A stretch of DNA of 64,000 nt. It comes from Collybiopsis luxurians FD-317 M1 (taxonomy: Eukaryota; Basidiomycota; Agaricomycetes; Agaricales; Omphalotaceae). Under the pieces are notes generated by a model. It had not been told where the DNA came from. It worked only from the letters and a program-made list of their open reading frames with translations, and searched no databases. The translations under genes were made by a program, and so were the position numbers. Location of the stretch: positions 857,500 to 921,499 of the forward strand of contig KN834749.1 of the NCBI GenBank assembly GCA_000827265.1, in the 5' to 3' direction. How positions within the stretch are numbered: position 1 is the first letter of the stretch; each line of letters opens with the position of its first letter. This document shows, piece by piece, positions 1 through 9,965 of this stretch.

Positions 1-288
1 ACTCTGGTGAGTAACCCCCTCCAGTCAGCCTCAGTATTGTTAATAGACCTTTCTCAGCCTGCGTACAAACCCCAAGTCGCTCAAGTCATATTTCAGCAGT
101 TCGTTGCCAATGAAACTTTACACTCGGTGACGGGCTCGTCCCCGGGTGCCAGTACGTCCCCAGGTGCCAGTACGTCCCCAGGTGCCAGTACGTCCCCGGG
201 TGCCAGTACGTCCAACGCCATGAAACTCGGTTGTTCTTCTATGCTGGCAATACTTAGTATACTCTGTGGCGTAGCTGCAAGCTTCTGA
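1..288 (+). CDS. 3' end of a GPI-anchored, SPGAST-repeat surface protein (partial)
   Basis: Only the end of this gene is in the window. Positions 1-6 look like the end of an exon, followed by an intron at 7-57 (GTGAGT donor, TTCTCAG acceptor) and a last exon at 58-288 ending in TGA. The last exon starts with a folded-looking stretch, then has four SPGAST repeats, and ends with a small-residue site (about SNAMKLG) followed by a hydrophobic tail (LAILSILCGVAASF). That order is typical of fungal proteins that lose the tail and gain a GPI anchor, so the product is inferred to be secreted and wall- or membrane-bound. The catalytic or binding domain is upstream and not visible, so I cannot name the family. 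An antisense frame with GDVLAP repeats is judged a shadow. Confidence 0.6.
   Translation, partial: TLVSNPLQSASVLLIDLSQPAYKPQVAQVIFQQFVANETLHSVTGSSPGASTSPGASTSPGASTSPGASTSNAMKLGCSSMLAILSILCGVAASF
139..210 (+). repeat. Tandem repeat, four copies of an 18-bp unit
   Basis: Four nearly identical 18-bp units (TCCCCGGGTGCCAGTACG and a one-base variant) lie head to tail inside the last exon of the GPI-anchored protein and encode SPGAST each time. The two variants differ only at a wobble position (CCG or CCA), which suggests recent duplication by slippage. The repeat forms the Ser/Thr-rich stalk next to the anchor. Confidence 0.9.
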
Positions 289-440
289 TGCTCGTCGACC
301 TGACTTCCCACCGAAATCATTTTATAGATTCCGCTAGACTTTCCCATGTAGTTGTAAACAAATTATCTGTAATGGCGTATTTTGAGCGCTAAATTGAGCG
401 CCCAGCGCAGAAATGACCAGTTTTCCAACTTGAATCCGTC

Positions 441-1696
441 ATGCAAGGTTTCCCCAAATCTTCCCTATATTACCTCTCGCAATCCTTTAAACCAACCTTT
501 GCACTTCGAAATATAGGCAGTAACGTCAAGAGATCTTATACTTTATATCGCGTTTTTCCAGAAAGAGATACGGTCGGGGTCCGCGGTCCTGACCATGGAT
601 CTCCTTTTTTGTGGCGACAAATGCAACTTCGTGGAGTCCGTACGAAACCAGAGCCTCCGAGAGTAACTCTTCCTACAGACCAGCCTACGCCAGATGAGGA
701 GCTCATGTTTCAGCGGATGCTGGAGCAAAGGGAGGTGGGTGTAAAAAGACGTTCTCTCAGAACCGTCCTAAAATTTTTCAGATTAATATTGTTCGAGTGG
801 CGAAAGAGAAGGGGTGGTTCTCTCCCCAAGAGTATTTGCATCCACCCGAAGGCTGGTCGTACGAATGGGCTGATTGGGTGGCTGGCTGGGAAGTTGTGCC
901 AATAGTATCTCGTTCTCACACAGACCTTGTGCTGGAGCACTACTTTGGTATGGCCGGAAAGTTTACGCCAGTCATCTTTCAGATGGATCCTTCTGCACCA
1001 AATTTTGTATTCCGATATGAAGGAATGGATGCGCAAGATGCCCAACGAAAAGGCTCCGCGTGGGTGGACCAAGGTTGTCCCGGCGCGTACTATTATTATC
1101 GCATGGGGGACGACGAATTATTCAAACTTCCAGGCGCCTTCGACGGTCTTTATCCTGAAGATTTCTTGCGTGCCGCTGCATCTGACGGTCAGGGCGGTTC
1201 TCGTCTCCAAGACATGGTCAAAGAACTAACTGTGGTCCCTGAGCTCCCTGACGGCGACGAATCAGCTCGTGCCTTCGCGGAAGACTGCGACCTGGAGCTT
1301 ATTCACTTTGAACAACGACTGGCTGCCCTGGAAAATGAAGGAAAAGAAAAGCCAGTTACTATGATGGCCTTGGGGACTGGTGGTGACACAGAGGAGCCGC
1401 TGTATCCTCTCACAGACGAAAAAATTCAAGCTTTAAGACAGAGATACCAGTCATACAAGGCTTATGGGGTTTACTCCGTTTACAGTCTGGCGAGCGATGA
1501 TACCACACAAAAAGTTCGCGAACAGAGGAGGAAACAGATTCACTATCTTGAGGGCGTGAGTGATCTAGAGGGTCGAATTCACGAGTTGAAGGAGGAATTA
1601 CACGAAATCAAGGATGATGAAGGTGAATTTGAGATCATCAAACCGCAGAGCCAGGGTAGGAAAAGAAAAGTAAAGAGGGGCAAGAAGGAAGCGTGA
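441..1696 (+). CDS. Conserved hypothetical protein, probably mitochondrial
   Basis: Two exons, 441-734 and 782-1696, joined in phase 0 across a 47-bp intron (GTGGGT donor, TTTTTCAG acceptor), give 402 residues. The first 50 residues are rich in Lys, Arg, Ser and aromatic residues and lack acidic ones, like a mitochondrial presequence. The middle (about 85-190) is rich in Trp, Tyr and Pro and looks globular. The last 60 residues form a charged coiled-coil-like helix and end in a basic Lys/Arg tail. The region is open on both sides of the splice and codon use is even. I do not recognise a named family, and a mitochondrial location is inferred only from the N-terminus. Confidence 0.7.
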
Positions 1697-2260
1697 GGTT
1701 GGCGTGAGGAACTTTTATGTACGTCTCTTTTTCATGGCGGGCATGTCAACAAATAATTCTACTAGTAATGATAATTGCAAAGAAAAACTAACATATAGGT
1801 AATGGGAGGTGGATTCCGATTGGTGAGTGTCATGGTTTACCGCTAGGTGGTGGCCGAAATTGTACCCAAATTTCGCGATGAATTTCGTGATGGATTTGCA
1901 AAAATTACTCCTTCCGTCATTTATTTGAAGTTCATGAATAACGCGACCTGGAAATAAGAATCATGACACAAGGAAGGCCCCTAGTTGCCTTGCAAAGGCA
2001 CCGTCGAACGGCACATTTGAAACAGGTTTCCACCGAAAGACAACTTAAAAGCTTCTAAAAAAACAGTCGGAGTATCTGGCGCAAAAGGTTTGCATACTTT
2101 ACTTTCTAGTACAAGTTGAACTTGATTTCAGGCCAAAGGACAGCATGATCCAAGTTGTAGGATTCCGCAAGCACTTCAACTCCAGTCCAGAAGAACTCTG
2201 ATGGGACGGGATGCAGGTTGACCAGACATGACTTTGACCGCTTGAGTTTTGTTTCAGTTC
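1697..2260. other. Intergenic stretch, nothing recognised
   Basis: AT-rich 3' flank of the preceding gene. I found no ORF with coding character, no RNA gene and no repeat. Confidence 0.5.
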
Positions 2261-2803
2261 TCAATTGTTCTTCCACGTAGTGTCCAGGCTTGTTCCGACC
2301 GCGACTCTTGAGTCTCTGAGTAGCGGTTCCATCGGTGCTGATGCCAGCCCTCTTCGGAAGTCCGCGATATCAAGAGCCCACCAAGTTGTAGGTACCGCGA
2401 ACATGACAAGGAGGGAGAAGAGTGTCATAATAAGGGCTGGCGTCGGCGCTAAAGCTGTCCAAAAGGCCCAAAGGTTAGGATGTTCGATATTACGAGAACA
2501 AGTCGCAAGTTCTGCGAACCAGAGATAACGAAGTGCGAGCGTAGGCAGCAAGAGCCGCATGTGTACCTACGGAAAACATTTAAGTCAAAACTTGGTGGGG
2601 GTGCGACTTTACAGCTATACTTCACCACTGCGGCATAAAGAGTGCTCTGAAGAATATGAAACGACAGACACTGTGGTAGTTATTCCTACCCCACAGGCTG
2701 TAGTCAAGGTCGCCGGAAGAAGACAATTTGCACAGGTCCAACAGACAGCTGTCGGGGCCTCTCGATTGACGCCTATACAAAAGTACAAGTAGGACCGCCA
2801 CAT
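2261..2803 (-). CDS. Doubtful small multi-span membrane protein
   Basis: A two-exon model on the minus strand (2803-2621 and 2566-2261) joins in phase 0 across a 54-bp intron with a GTATAG donor and a CCGTAG acceptor, giving 162 residues. The second exon encodes at least two hydrophobic segments (around LWAFWTALAPTPALIMTLF and the LLVMFAVP run after it). The first exon also has hydrophobic stretches. Intron length and phase fit the rest of the window, which is why I list it. It resembles no family I can name, begins without a clear upstream signal, and could be a remnant of a larger membrane protein gene. A plus-strand frame over the same bases is less hydrophobic and less convincing. Confidence 0.3.
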
Positions 2804-3473
2804 GTAGATAACAGTATATTACAGGGGAATGTCTATTAGCATCTTTTTGGTGGCAGGATCAGAGATGTTCTCAATCGACAGGGAAGATGTTCTACGCAAT
2901 GATGGTGACCGGACAACCAGGTTTCGCCGAGCAAGTAACTTAACTACGCGTACACGCGTCGAATCTGATAGTCATTAGCCTCGATATCTAATAATCTATG
3001 TCGTTCAGATCAAGGTGGCACCCCCCGACGAATTGAGTTGTAGCAGAAAGTAGTTAGTCAGGGCTAGTCAGCACTGAGCGCGCGCTAGGTCTTGTTTCAC
3101 TATAAAGACGGGACAAGCACAGAGTCTGGGTTTCGCCTAACTGTGTAGGGTGAAGATCGAGTCTGAAGTGAGGTCCGTTTCAACGAAAAATGATGATAGT
3201 ATCCCAAACGCCATCGGTCCTCGACAAATAACGCGGTTAGGACAGACGGAAATGAATGAAATGAACCAAAACATCAATCTGCATCGAGCACTATTACATG
3301 AAGCTTTCCCAATCATCTTCTATTTGTCTACACGCTTAACGTAGGGAAGCCACAGTCGACCATCGACGATAAACTTGCGGTGATCATCTTTGATACACAG
3401 CGCACTAAATCAGATAAAAAAAAAAAGGAAGGAGGTCAATTGTCCGTTATCTTATTTACCCTCACTCTTTCAC
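2804..3473. other. Intergenic stretch, one TATA-like site
   Basis: No gene is supported. A TATAAAG motif sits near 3101-3107 and is followed by a 64-codon plus-strand frame at 3150-3344 of low coding quality. I do not call it a gene. Confidence 0.4.
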
Positions 3474-4508
3474 TCACATATCTATAAGAAGATAGGATTC
3501 AGACAATGTTTTTTTGAGCAGAAAAGGTTGCTTACATTGAATGCCCATACACATGTAATATGTTCCTAAACCTGTGAGTACATGCCACCACGAATGTCCT
3601 TCCAACAGGAAAGCAGCAGGCCATCCTATTCCTCTCTTCCAGGTTGTCAAAATGTCACAGAAGATGTTGTCCAAATTCCAGATGACGAATCCGACCGCAA
3701 AAAGGATCGCTCCAGTTGCAAACATTGACCCAATGACCTTCTTCTTGTTGTCAGGTATTCGGCCGCGGACAGGAGAGAAGTTCAAAAGATAAACGATCCT
3801 GAGTGCACAGGAAACTAGAAGCGTGCCAAAAACAACCTGGTGGTATACAGGATTCCGGTATATCATACTTGATAATGTGAGAAACAGTGTATAAGTTCGA
3901 GGCGAAAGACGTACTAGCTCCAAGTGAATAGAATATCAAATAGAACTAGAGCAGCAATATGAAGCCTAGTCAGTCTTGAAGAGAGGCTAAAGCCGGGTTG
4001 GTTATCGTATAAAAACAAGACACTCATTGACACAACATAGACCATCGGCAATTCGTCGGCGAGTTGAGCTTCGTAGAGTAGAGACGCGTGAAATGCAAAA
4101 CTTCCGGCACCGACCAAGGCAAATCCCTTAATTATCGAGGTTCAGACTTTGCATGTGATGCGACGTTCAGAGAGGAAGCATATCGCGAGACAGCTTACAA
4201 TGAACCCTAAAATGAATCTGCCCGGAAGAGATTCCATCGACGCATTTCTGGCTCCTCGAATTGCAAGATAGAGGGTGAAAAGATTGGAGAAAGTGTTGGC
4301 CATTTCTGCTATGTAATAAGAAAACTGCGTCTGGTCAGACCTACTGCACTTCTCTTGAGGTAAGTCATACTTGGTAATTGGCCTGCAACAGGCACAACCA
4401 GTCAGAATTACAAAAGAGCTATTCAATCGCAAATCAAAAAATCACCTCGCACCAATCAAGGGTAGCAGTAGTCTGTCCAAAAAATCCAATGCCATTTTCT
4501 TCTCTCAT
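3474..4508 (-). CDS. Alkaline ceramidase (YPC1/YDC1/ACER family)
   Basis: Hydrolyses the amide bond of (phyto)ceramide in the ER or Golgi membrane, releasing sphingoid base and fatty acid. Six exons (4508-4446, 4382-4371, 4324-4199, 4126-3915, 3867-3536, 3481-3474) join in consistent phases to a 250-residue protein; the second exon is only 12 nt. The N-terminus has the family signature GFFGQTTATLDWCEANY. Metal and catalytic residues are all present: Ser76 and His80 in GSFAFH, Asp91 in the LADELPM motif, and His229/His233 in HSWWH. Numbering is almost the same as in human ACER3. Six to seven hydrophobic segments fill the middle. The start is the ATG at 4508, which places the signature directly after a six-residue leader. 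Length is slightly below the usual 260-310. Confidence 0.93.
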
Positions 4509-5188
4509 GCGGAACACGATAGGATATCTTTTTAGGAAAAAGCAACGTTATATTCACGTGATAGCGTATTTGAGAGATATGAGGAGTGCTATTGATCATA
4601 GTCCCGTTAACCATGAGTTTCAAGCTTCGAGGATTCCCCATGATTCGTGAGGGCACAAAGTGGTGCTACCAACTCCCTCGGTGCCGGTGAACACTAAATG
4701 TAGAGTCGAGCACTTTAGTTATCTAAAGCCGATCACCAAGTTCCAATGGACTCATCCTTGCCACACTCTATTCTTCTGAGCCGATCTTGTAAAAGGGCTC
4801 ATTCAGCCCAATCCTGCTGGAATCCTCCATGCCAACTTAATCGTTCTCCCACTCGCCTGTGAACGTGACTTTCTTTCGTTGTTCACAGCTCACTTCAACA
4901 TTTACGGTCATAAATCAAGCCAGTGAGCGGTCCTACGCGCGTTTGACGATCACGCCATGACAAACGGAACAACCAATACCACCATCACCCTTGGGAGATG
5001 CCTGCGTTTTCACAGATGTTAAACTTGATTGCCCCCGTCGTGGCGGCAATTTCTTTTCACAAACACAGTCAATTGACCTTCTAGACTGCAAACTTTGACA
5101 ACATGTGGGCATACGTACATTTACGGATTCAGATCAAGGTCGAATCTACACGGAGACTGAGAAACTATTCATCAATGTGAGTAAAAAG
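4509..5188. other. Intergenic stretch between two minus-strand genes
   Basis: Holds the promoter side of the ceramidase gene and the 3' flank of the lactonase gene. No further gene, repeat or RNA was recognised. Confidence 0.5.
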
Positions 5189-6357
5189 TCAAACCCAAAG
5201 GAAGCCAGTCGGAGCTTTGACATTGGCTTCCTGTGCAACAAATCTCAAATTCTTTCCCCCTTCCGTCCGTTCAAAAATCCTGATTCCTCCACTATTTACA
5301 CCTCCCGCCACAAGATATTTATCGTCGGGCCCACCGAATTCCATCCCTCGAAGATGTCGCAGCCCGGTTCTAACCTCTGCAATGAGCACAGGCGCGCCAG
5401 GTTTGGTGATAGAAAATATCGCGACAGAATCTCCTTCTGCGGAGGGATCATTTCGGTTAGATACGTACATGTACGGAACGGTGTATGTCGTGTTGGGCTT
5501 CGGAATGAGAATCTCCGCAGCGAGCATATCGTTAGGTAGCGGAGGAGGATTGATCATCGTAGGAACCTTCGCGATGAAATCGACGTGACCACGGGATGGT
5601 GGGAGGGTATGTTTGGCAATACAACTCGTCAACTCCAAGACGGTGTACACATAGCCCTCTGAGAATTCTAGAGTGAGAACACGGAAGAAAGACTAATATA
5701 TTTACTGACCATGAATGGCAACGTGTCGAGGACCGCTGCCCGCTTCGTTATCGATATGGCTGTCAATTTTCCAAGCGCCGTCAGAAGCTTTCTTGAGTCG
5801 ATAAACACGATCTCCACCGAGATCTGGAACTAAAATTTCATTGGTCCCCCGATTGTAGAAAACCTGATGGGTATGAGGAGAACCCTGACGATCCTTGTTG
5901 GGCCCACAGCCATTTAGTGTTATAATTGTTGTTGGTGCTTCCGCAAGTATATACGGCGCGTCTTTCGACACTGGGAGGACAGAGACTGATCCGCTGGAAT
6001 ACTAAGATCTTATCAGCAAAAAAGTATGCTTTCAAGACGCGCAAGGAAAGATCCTACATTAGCAATGAGTAGTTCGTCCTTGACGATTGTGACGGAACAG
6101 GGATCCTTTCCTCCACTGGATGATTGAGCGACAACCATTCCTTTCCATTGAGGATCATACTTTATCGCAACAATCTTGCCCTGCTCCTGTTCCAAGCCAG
6201 CAAAAACTAGTGACTTGTCTTCAGGGTGGTATGCAATCCAAGATGGATGAAAGCCGACTTTCAGCGAGCTTTTCAATTTCAGAGAATTGAATTCAGAGTC
6301 AAAGAAGAGCGAATATACATCATTGGAGTACGAGCCGGCGAGAATGGTGAACGACAT
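5189..6357 (-). CDS. Lactonase-type seven-bladed beta-propeller protein
   Basis: Member of the 6-phosphogluconolactonase/carboxy-cis,cis-muconate cyclase-like family, which hydrolyses or forms lactones of sugar or aromatic acids; the substrate cannot be read from sequence. Exons 6357-6058, 6001-5710 and 5658-5189 give 353 residues. A second acceptor nine bases upstream (exon start 5667) keeps frame and is also possible. Family marks include the N-terminal ILAGSYS strand, HPSW in the first blade, LLIANYSSGSVSVLP, HTHQV, VPDLGGDRVY, GPRHVAIH and LRGMEFGGPDDKYLVAGG near the end. No signal peptide is seen, so the protein is probably cytosolic. Confidence 0.88.
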
Positions 6358-6937
6358 TATCGACTATGTAGAGTAAGGTATTCCGCTTACTCGGACTTTA
6401 ATATCATTTGTGCCAAGTGCGTGCTTCCGCCGAGCATTCCCCGCTCGGCTGGCTACATACTCACCCTTTCGTGGCAAAAAGTGGGACAGAGGTATTCCAG
6501 GTCGCATACAGTCACAAAAATTGCACTGGCAAATATTGGTTAAGGTCGGGAGAGAAAGAATATCTTTTTGGAACTCTGAACTACTCCGAGATTTCGCCTG
6601 ACAGTGACATCCACGGTCATCCAACGCGTAACGGTCCGCGCGTTGAAATGTGCAGTTCCTGGCATGACGTGCCATAAAAATTACTCGAGTTGGTAGTTCA
6701 CCTCTTCATGTTATACAAGAATCCTCAATGACGGAGAAACCTAGATCGTACAGCTTTGGACGTAGCGGTGATACCAGTGTCATAGTGCGCGCGTCAGTTC
6801 ATTCAATATCCTCGTAAACTACCAGGTGGCTAACGATGCCAGAGTCCGAAATTTATCCTTTAACCCCTGAGAGAAGCGAGGACGGTTTCTGGTAAGTTGG
6901 GATTCTATGCAAGTCACTATCTACAAGGTATCTGTTC
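6358..6937. other. Intergenic stretch, nothing recognised
   Basis: Overlapping frames exist on both strands (for instance 6364-6675 minus) but their composition is not protein-like and no splice pattern connects them. Likely the promoter of the lactonase gene plus the 3' flank of EF-Ts. Confidence 0.45.
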
Positions 6938-7888
6938 CTAATTCTTCCCAACTTCCCATCTGGCAAAGCCAGAGACGGAAATGTCGTCAAGACCCCACTT
7001 CTTCTGCCATTGATCCAGTACCTTCCTCACCGGCACCGAAGCATTTTCCCCTCCCAGCATCAAAAATGGCTGTTCGTATAGTACCGTTTCTGGTTCGTCC
7101 CCTGGATCTCGTTTTTGGTCGATTCCAAGCGTCATGAAACCAGTAGTTTGTTTAGCCAATGCGCGCTCGAGCTTTTCTAGGTCTCCAATGAAAGTATCAT
7201 CTTTAAATAGAGGTGACCGAGATGGCCGAAAGGAAATGAGTTCCAATGCGCCGACGCGACCTTGGTGCAGGTACGAAGCAACGCGGAAAGCAGAATCTGG
7301 ATCATGGGCTGGAGCGAGAAGCATAGCTCGCCGGAGAGATATGTTTTCACCAATTCGGGCGATGAGGTCTGTTATGAGGGATCCGACGGTACCAGATTTG
7401 TGCGCAGTTTGTAACAAGTCCCCTACAGACAGAGGTATAAAGGGAGATGCGCCCTGCTGTGTTGAAGACTGAACAACAACCTGGGCAATTTCTGCAGCCA
7501 AATTTGCAAATTCGTCTGTGCGAGAGACAAAGTCGGATTCACAATTGAGCTCGATAATACCCGCTTTCACCGACCCAGCGCCGGACCCTATGCGCGATCC
7601 CAAGCCTCCTTCGAGAACAGAGATACTTATGAGGCCCTCTGACGTTGCTCTGTCCTTGATTTTTTCTGCTTTCGCAGCACCAGACTTGCGCATTTCCTCT
7701 TCCAGCCATCGAAGAGCCGCATCAAAGTTGCCATTATTCTCGTCCAGAGCCTGTCGTGCTTTCAGAATGGGAGCATTGGAAAGCTTTCTAAGTTCGGCAA
7801 CGAGCTGTACTCTGGTTTTTTGAGGAGCGGAAGAATATAGCCTGTGGAAGCACAAGCGTCCTGCAGCTGGCTGAACGCCCTTGAACAT
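6938..7888 (-). CDS. tsf1: Mitochondrial elongation factor Ts
   Basis: Guanine-nucleotide exchange factor for mitochondrial EF-Tu. One exon of 316 codons. Residues 1-25 are basic and Ser-rich with RLCFHRLYSSA, a typical presequence. The UBA-like domain follows (KLSNAPILKARQALDENNG, then DAALRWLEE), which begins EF-Ts proteins, and then the diagnostic NCESDFVSRTDEF motif near residue 117. The C-terminal half carries the two dimerisation subdomains with KSGTVGSLI and GRVGALELISF. The start ATG at 7888 faces the NAF1 start codon 60 bp away, so the two genes must share a very short control region. Confidence 0.95.
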   Translation of the reverse strand: MFKGVQPAAGRLCFHRLYSSAPQKTRVQLVAELRKLSNAPILKARQALDENNGNFDAALRWLEEEMRKSGAAKAEKIKDRATSEGLISISVLEGGLGSRIGSGAGSVKAGIIELNCESDFVSRTDEFANLAAEIAQVVVQSSTQQGASPFIPLSVGDLLQTAHKSGTVGSLITDLIARIGENISLRRAMLLAPAHDPDSAFRVASYLHQGRVGALELISFRPSRSPLFKDDTFIGDLEKLERALAKQTTGFMTLGIDQKRDPGDEPETVLYEQPFLMLGGENASVPVRKVLDQWQKKWGLDDISVSGFARWEVGKN

Positions 7889-7948
7889 GGCCGTCGCGTC
7901 GGAAAAGAAAAGTTGTTGACGCGACGGACCGGGCGGCTAATCTTTTTT
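7889..7948. promoter_or_regulatory. 60-bp head-to-head intergenic region of EF-Ts and NAF1
   Basis: Only 60 bases separate the two divergent start codons. Both promoters must therefore overlap each other, or transcripts must start inside the opposite gene. A GC-rich block (GACGCGACGGACCGGGCGGC) lies in the middle and no TATA box is visible. Confidence 0.7.
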
Positions 7949-9769
7949 ATGGAATCCTTCAAAGTTCCCCTCACCATCGCGCAGGACTTACTTCTCATTC
8001 AAAGCCTTGTCGGTAGTAACGAGGAAGCGGAAAAACCTTCATCACTGGTTGAAGATGACATTGATAGCTCTGGAGAGAGCGAGGAAGAAATCGAGGCTGA
8101 ATTAGTTGGAAAGGCAGAGCCCGAAGCGTATGCCCTTCACCACATATGTCTTTTTTAACTCATGATGTCGGTGTAGACCAGCTCAGTCCTCATCTTCTTC
8201 AGATGAATCTTCGGGCTCTTCAGATACTTCAGAATCAGAATCGGAGTCAGTCTCTTTGGGAGATGAACATGACAAGAGCGCGTCCAAAAACGACAACGAA
8301 GAAACCATGATGGACGAAGAGGATTCCGGACCTCCCGCGGCTACCTCTTCCTATTTTTCAACCAAGAATGAAGTGGTCAATGCTACTGTTACAGTTCCGG
8401 ATATCGAAGAAGTAGGCCCTGATGAACAACTTGAGCTTGTTGGTCATGTCATGAATATAGTCGATAATGTTGTCATTGTCGAGGGCTTACAGACCGAACT
8501 TGCTAGGGTTGCTTCGGATAGAGCTCTCGACGCCGATACTCTCCTCGTTTTTGAGGACAGGAAAGTTCTAGGCTACGTGAGTTATTCCTTCCTCAGTTGT
8601 TCATCGCCTCGACATAGTTCTAGATATTCGAAACATTTGGTCCGACGACACAACCAATGTATCAAGTCAAATTCAACCCAATAACGTACCCGTTAAATCT
8701 GGAGAAAGTTCGCATTTCACTCAAGGTTTATCACGTCCCTCAGCGGAGCAATTTTGTCTTTATGCGGCAAATTCAAGCAATGAAAGGCAGCGATGCGAGT
8801 AACATGAACGATGAAGAACCAGCCGAACACGAATTAGAATTCTCCGACGATGAGGCTGAAGCTGAACATAAAAGGAATCTCAAGAAGAAGTAAGATTCAT
8901 CTCGTCCTTTCATCAAACTCGTCCTCATTTGTCCCGTCCATAGACGAACATTAAGCCGCGTTTCTTCCGCGGTTCCTTCGAGACAATCTACCCCCACTCC
9001 ATCTCAAATGCGCGATGCAGATATGATTGACGAGAATTACTTTATGAGCAATAATGCCTATGATGAGATAGGTCCGTACGATTTGAACTACGAGGAGCCT
9101 ATCTCTCGGCCGGCACCAGTACCATACGACGACGATCCATATGCAGATGAATTCGAAGGTGCACTTGCCTCGAGCAGCTCGAAGAGTGTTGCACATGCAC
9201 CGTCTATCTCTGCTCCGAATAATTCCTCTGCGCTGAGACCGCAACGGCGGTCTGCCGGCCGGAAAGACGATGCTCATGGCGGCCGCGGACAAGGAAGAAG
9301 TAATAACAACCAGAGAAACCAGAATAGACGAGGCGGAGGAAGAGGAGGCCGCGGCAGCTTCAATACGTCCGGAACTAATCATCAACAGGCATGGTCGCAA
9401 GGTCCAGCTAGCAACTCTGAGCAACCACAGCCTCAGTTTTATCAGCAAACTTCCACTCCACCTGTAGGTCAATGGCCTTTCCAGATGCAAAACCAAGGGG
9501 TGTCCGATTACGGAGCTGGGATGTACAGACCAGCACCTTCCCAACAGCAGTTCATTCAACCCCATATTAATCCACTTTTTGCAAACCGATTTAGGGTGGG
9601 AATGGGAATGGGAGGTGGTGTGTATCCGTCGGGTCTGCCTGCAGCCAGTGTGCAGTCACAGCCTCCTCAAGGATATCCTGGAATGTACACACCCGCTGAA
9701 TCGTTATCAAACTGGAGTGATCAATGGGCAACGACAGAAAAAAGTCAAACCCCCGAGCCGGGGTCGTAG
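7949..9769 (+). CDS. NAF1: H/ACA ribonucleoprotein assembly factor Naf1
   Basis: Nuclear factor that binds the Cbf5/dyskerin core during assembly of H/ACA snoRNPs and is later replaced by Gar1. Exons 7949-8127, 8177-8576, 8624-8889 and 8944-9769 give 556 residues. The N-terminal third is acidic and serine-rich. The Gar1/Naf1 core follows: LELVGHVMNIVDNVVIVEG, LLVFEDRKVLGY, then after a phase-0 intron IFETFGPTTQPMYQVKFN, and MKGSDASNMNDEE with the acidic ELEFSDDEAEAE tail that marks Naf1. The C-terminal region has an RGG-type basic box (RRGGGRGGRG) and a long Gln/Pro/Gly-rich tail. Splice sites are canonical and phases agree throughout. Confidence 0.95.
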
Positions 9770-9965
9770 ACTTATGACCGTACATACTACTGTCCCGACC
9801 AATGCTGAAACCACGTATGATGCGATTAAAAACAGTCCGTAAGGTTTATCGATACAGATTACAGGAGAGATTCAGTATGCCAGTGTAGAATATGTGAATG
9901 ATAAGTAGAAGGGAAAAAAAAAAAAACATTAATGCATATTGTCATGGTGGTGTCGCGTCTAGCCA

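Noticed and set aside
93..347. Minus-strand frame with GDVLAP repeats
   Set aside because: It mirrors the SPGAST repeat of the plus-strand exon, which alone has a GPI signal and proper splice site.
2265..2792. Two plus-strand frames over the doubtful membrane gene
   Set aside because: Less hydrophobic, no splice link and no family motif.
6364..6675. 103-codon minus-strand frame next to the lactonase gene
   Set aside because: Cys/Arg/His-rich chance composition and overlapping frames on the other strand.
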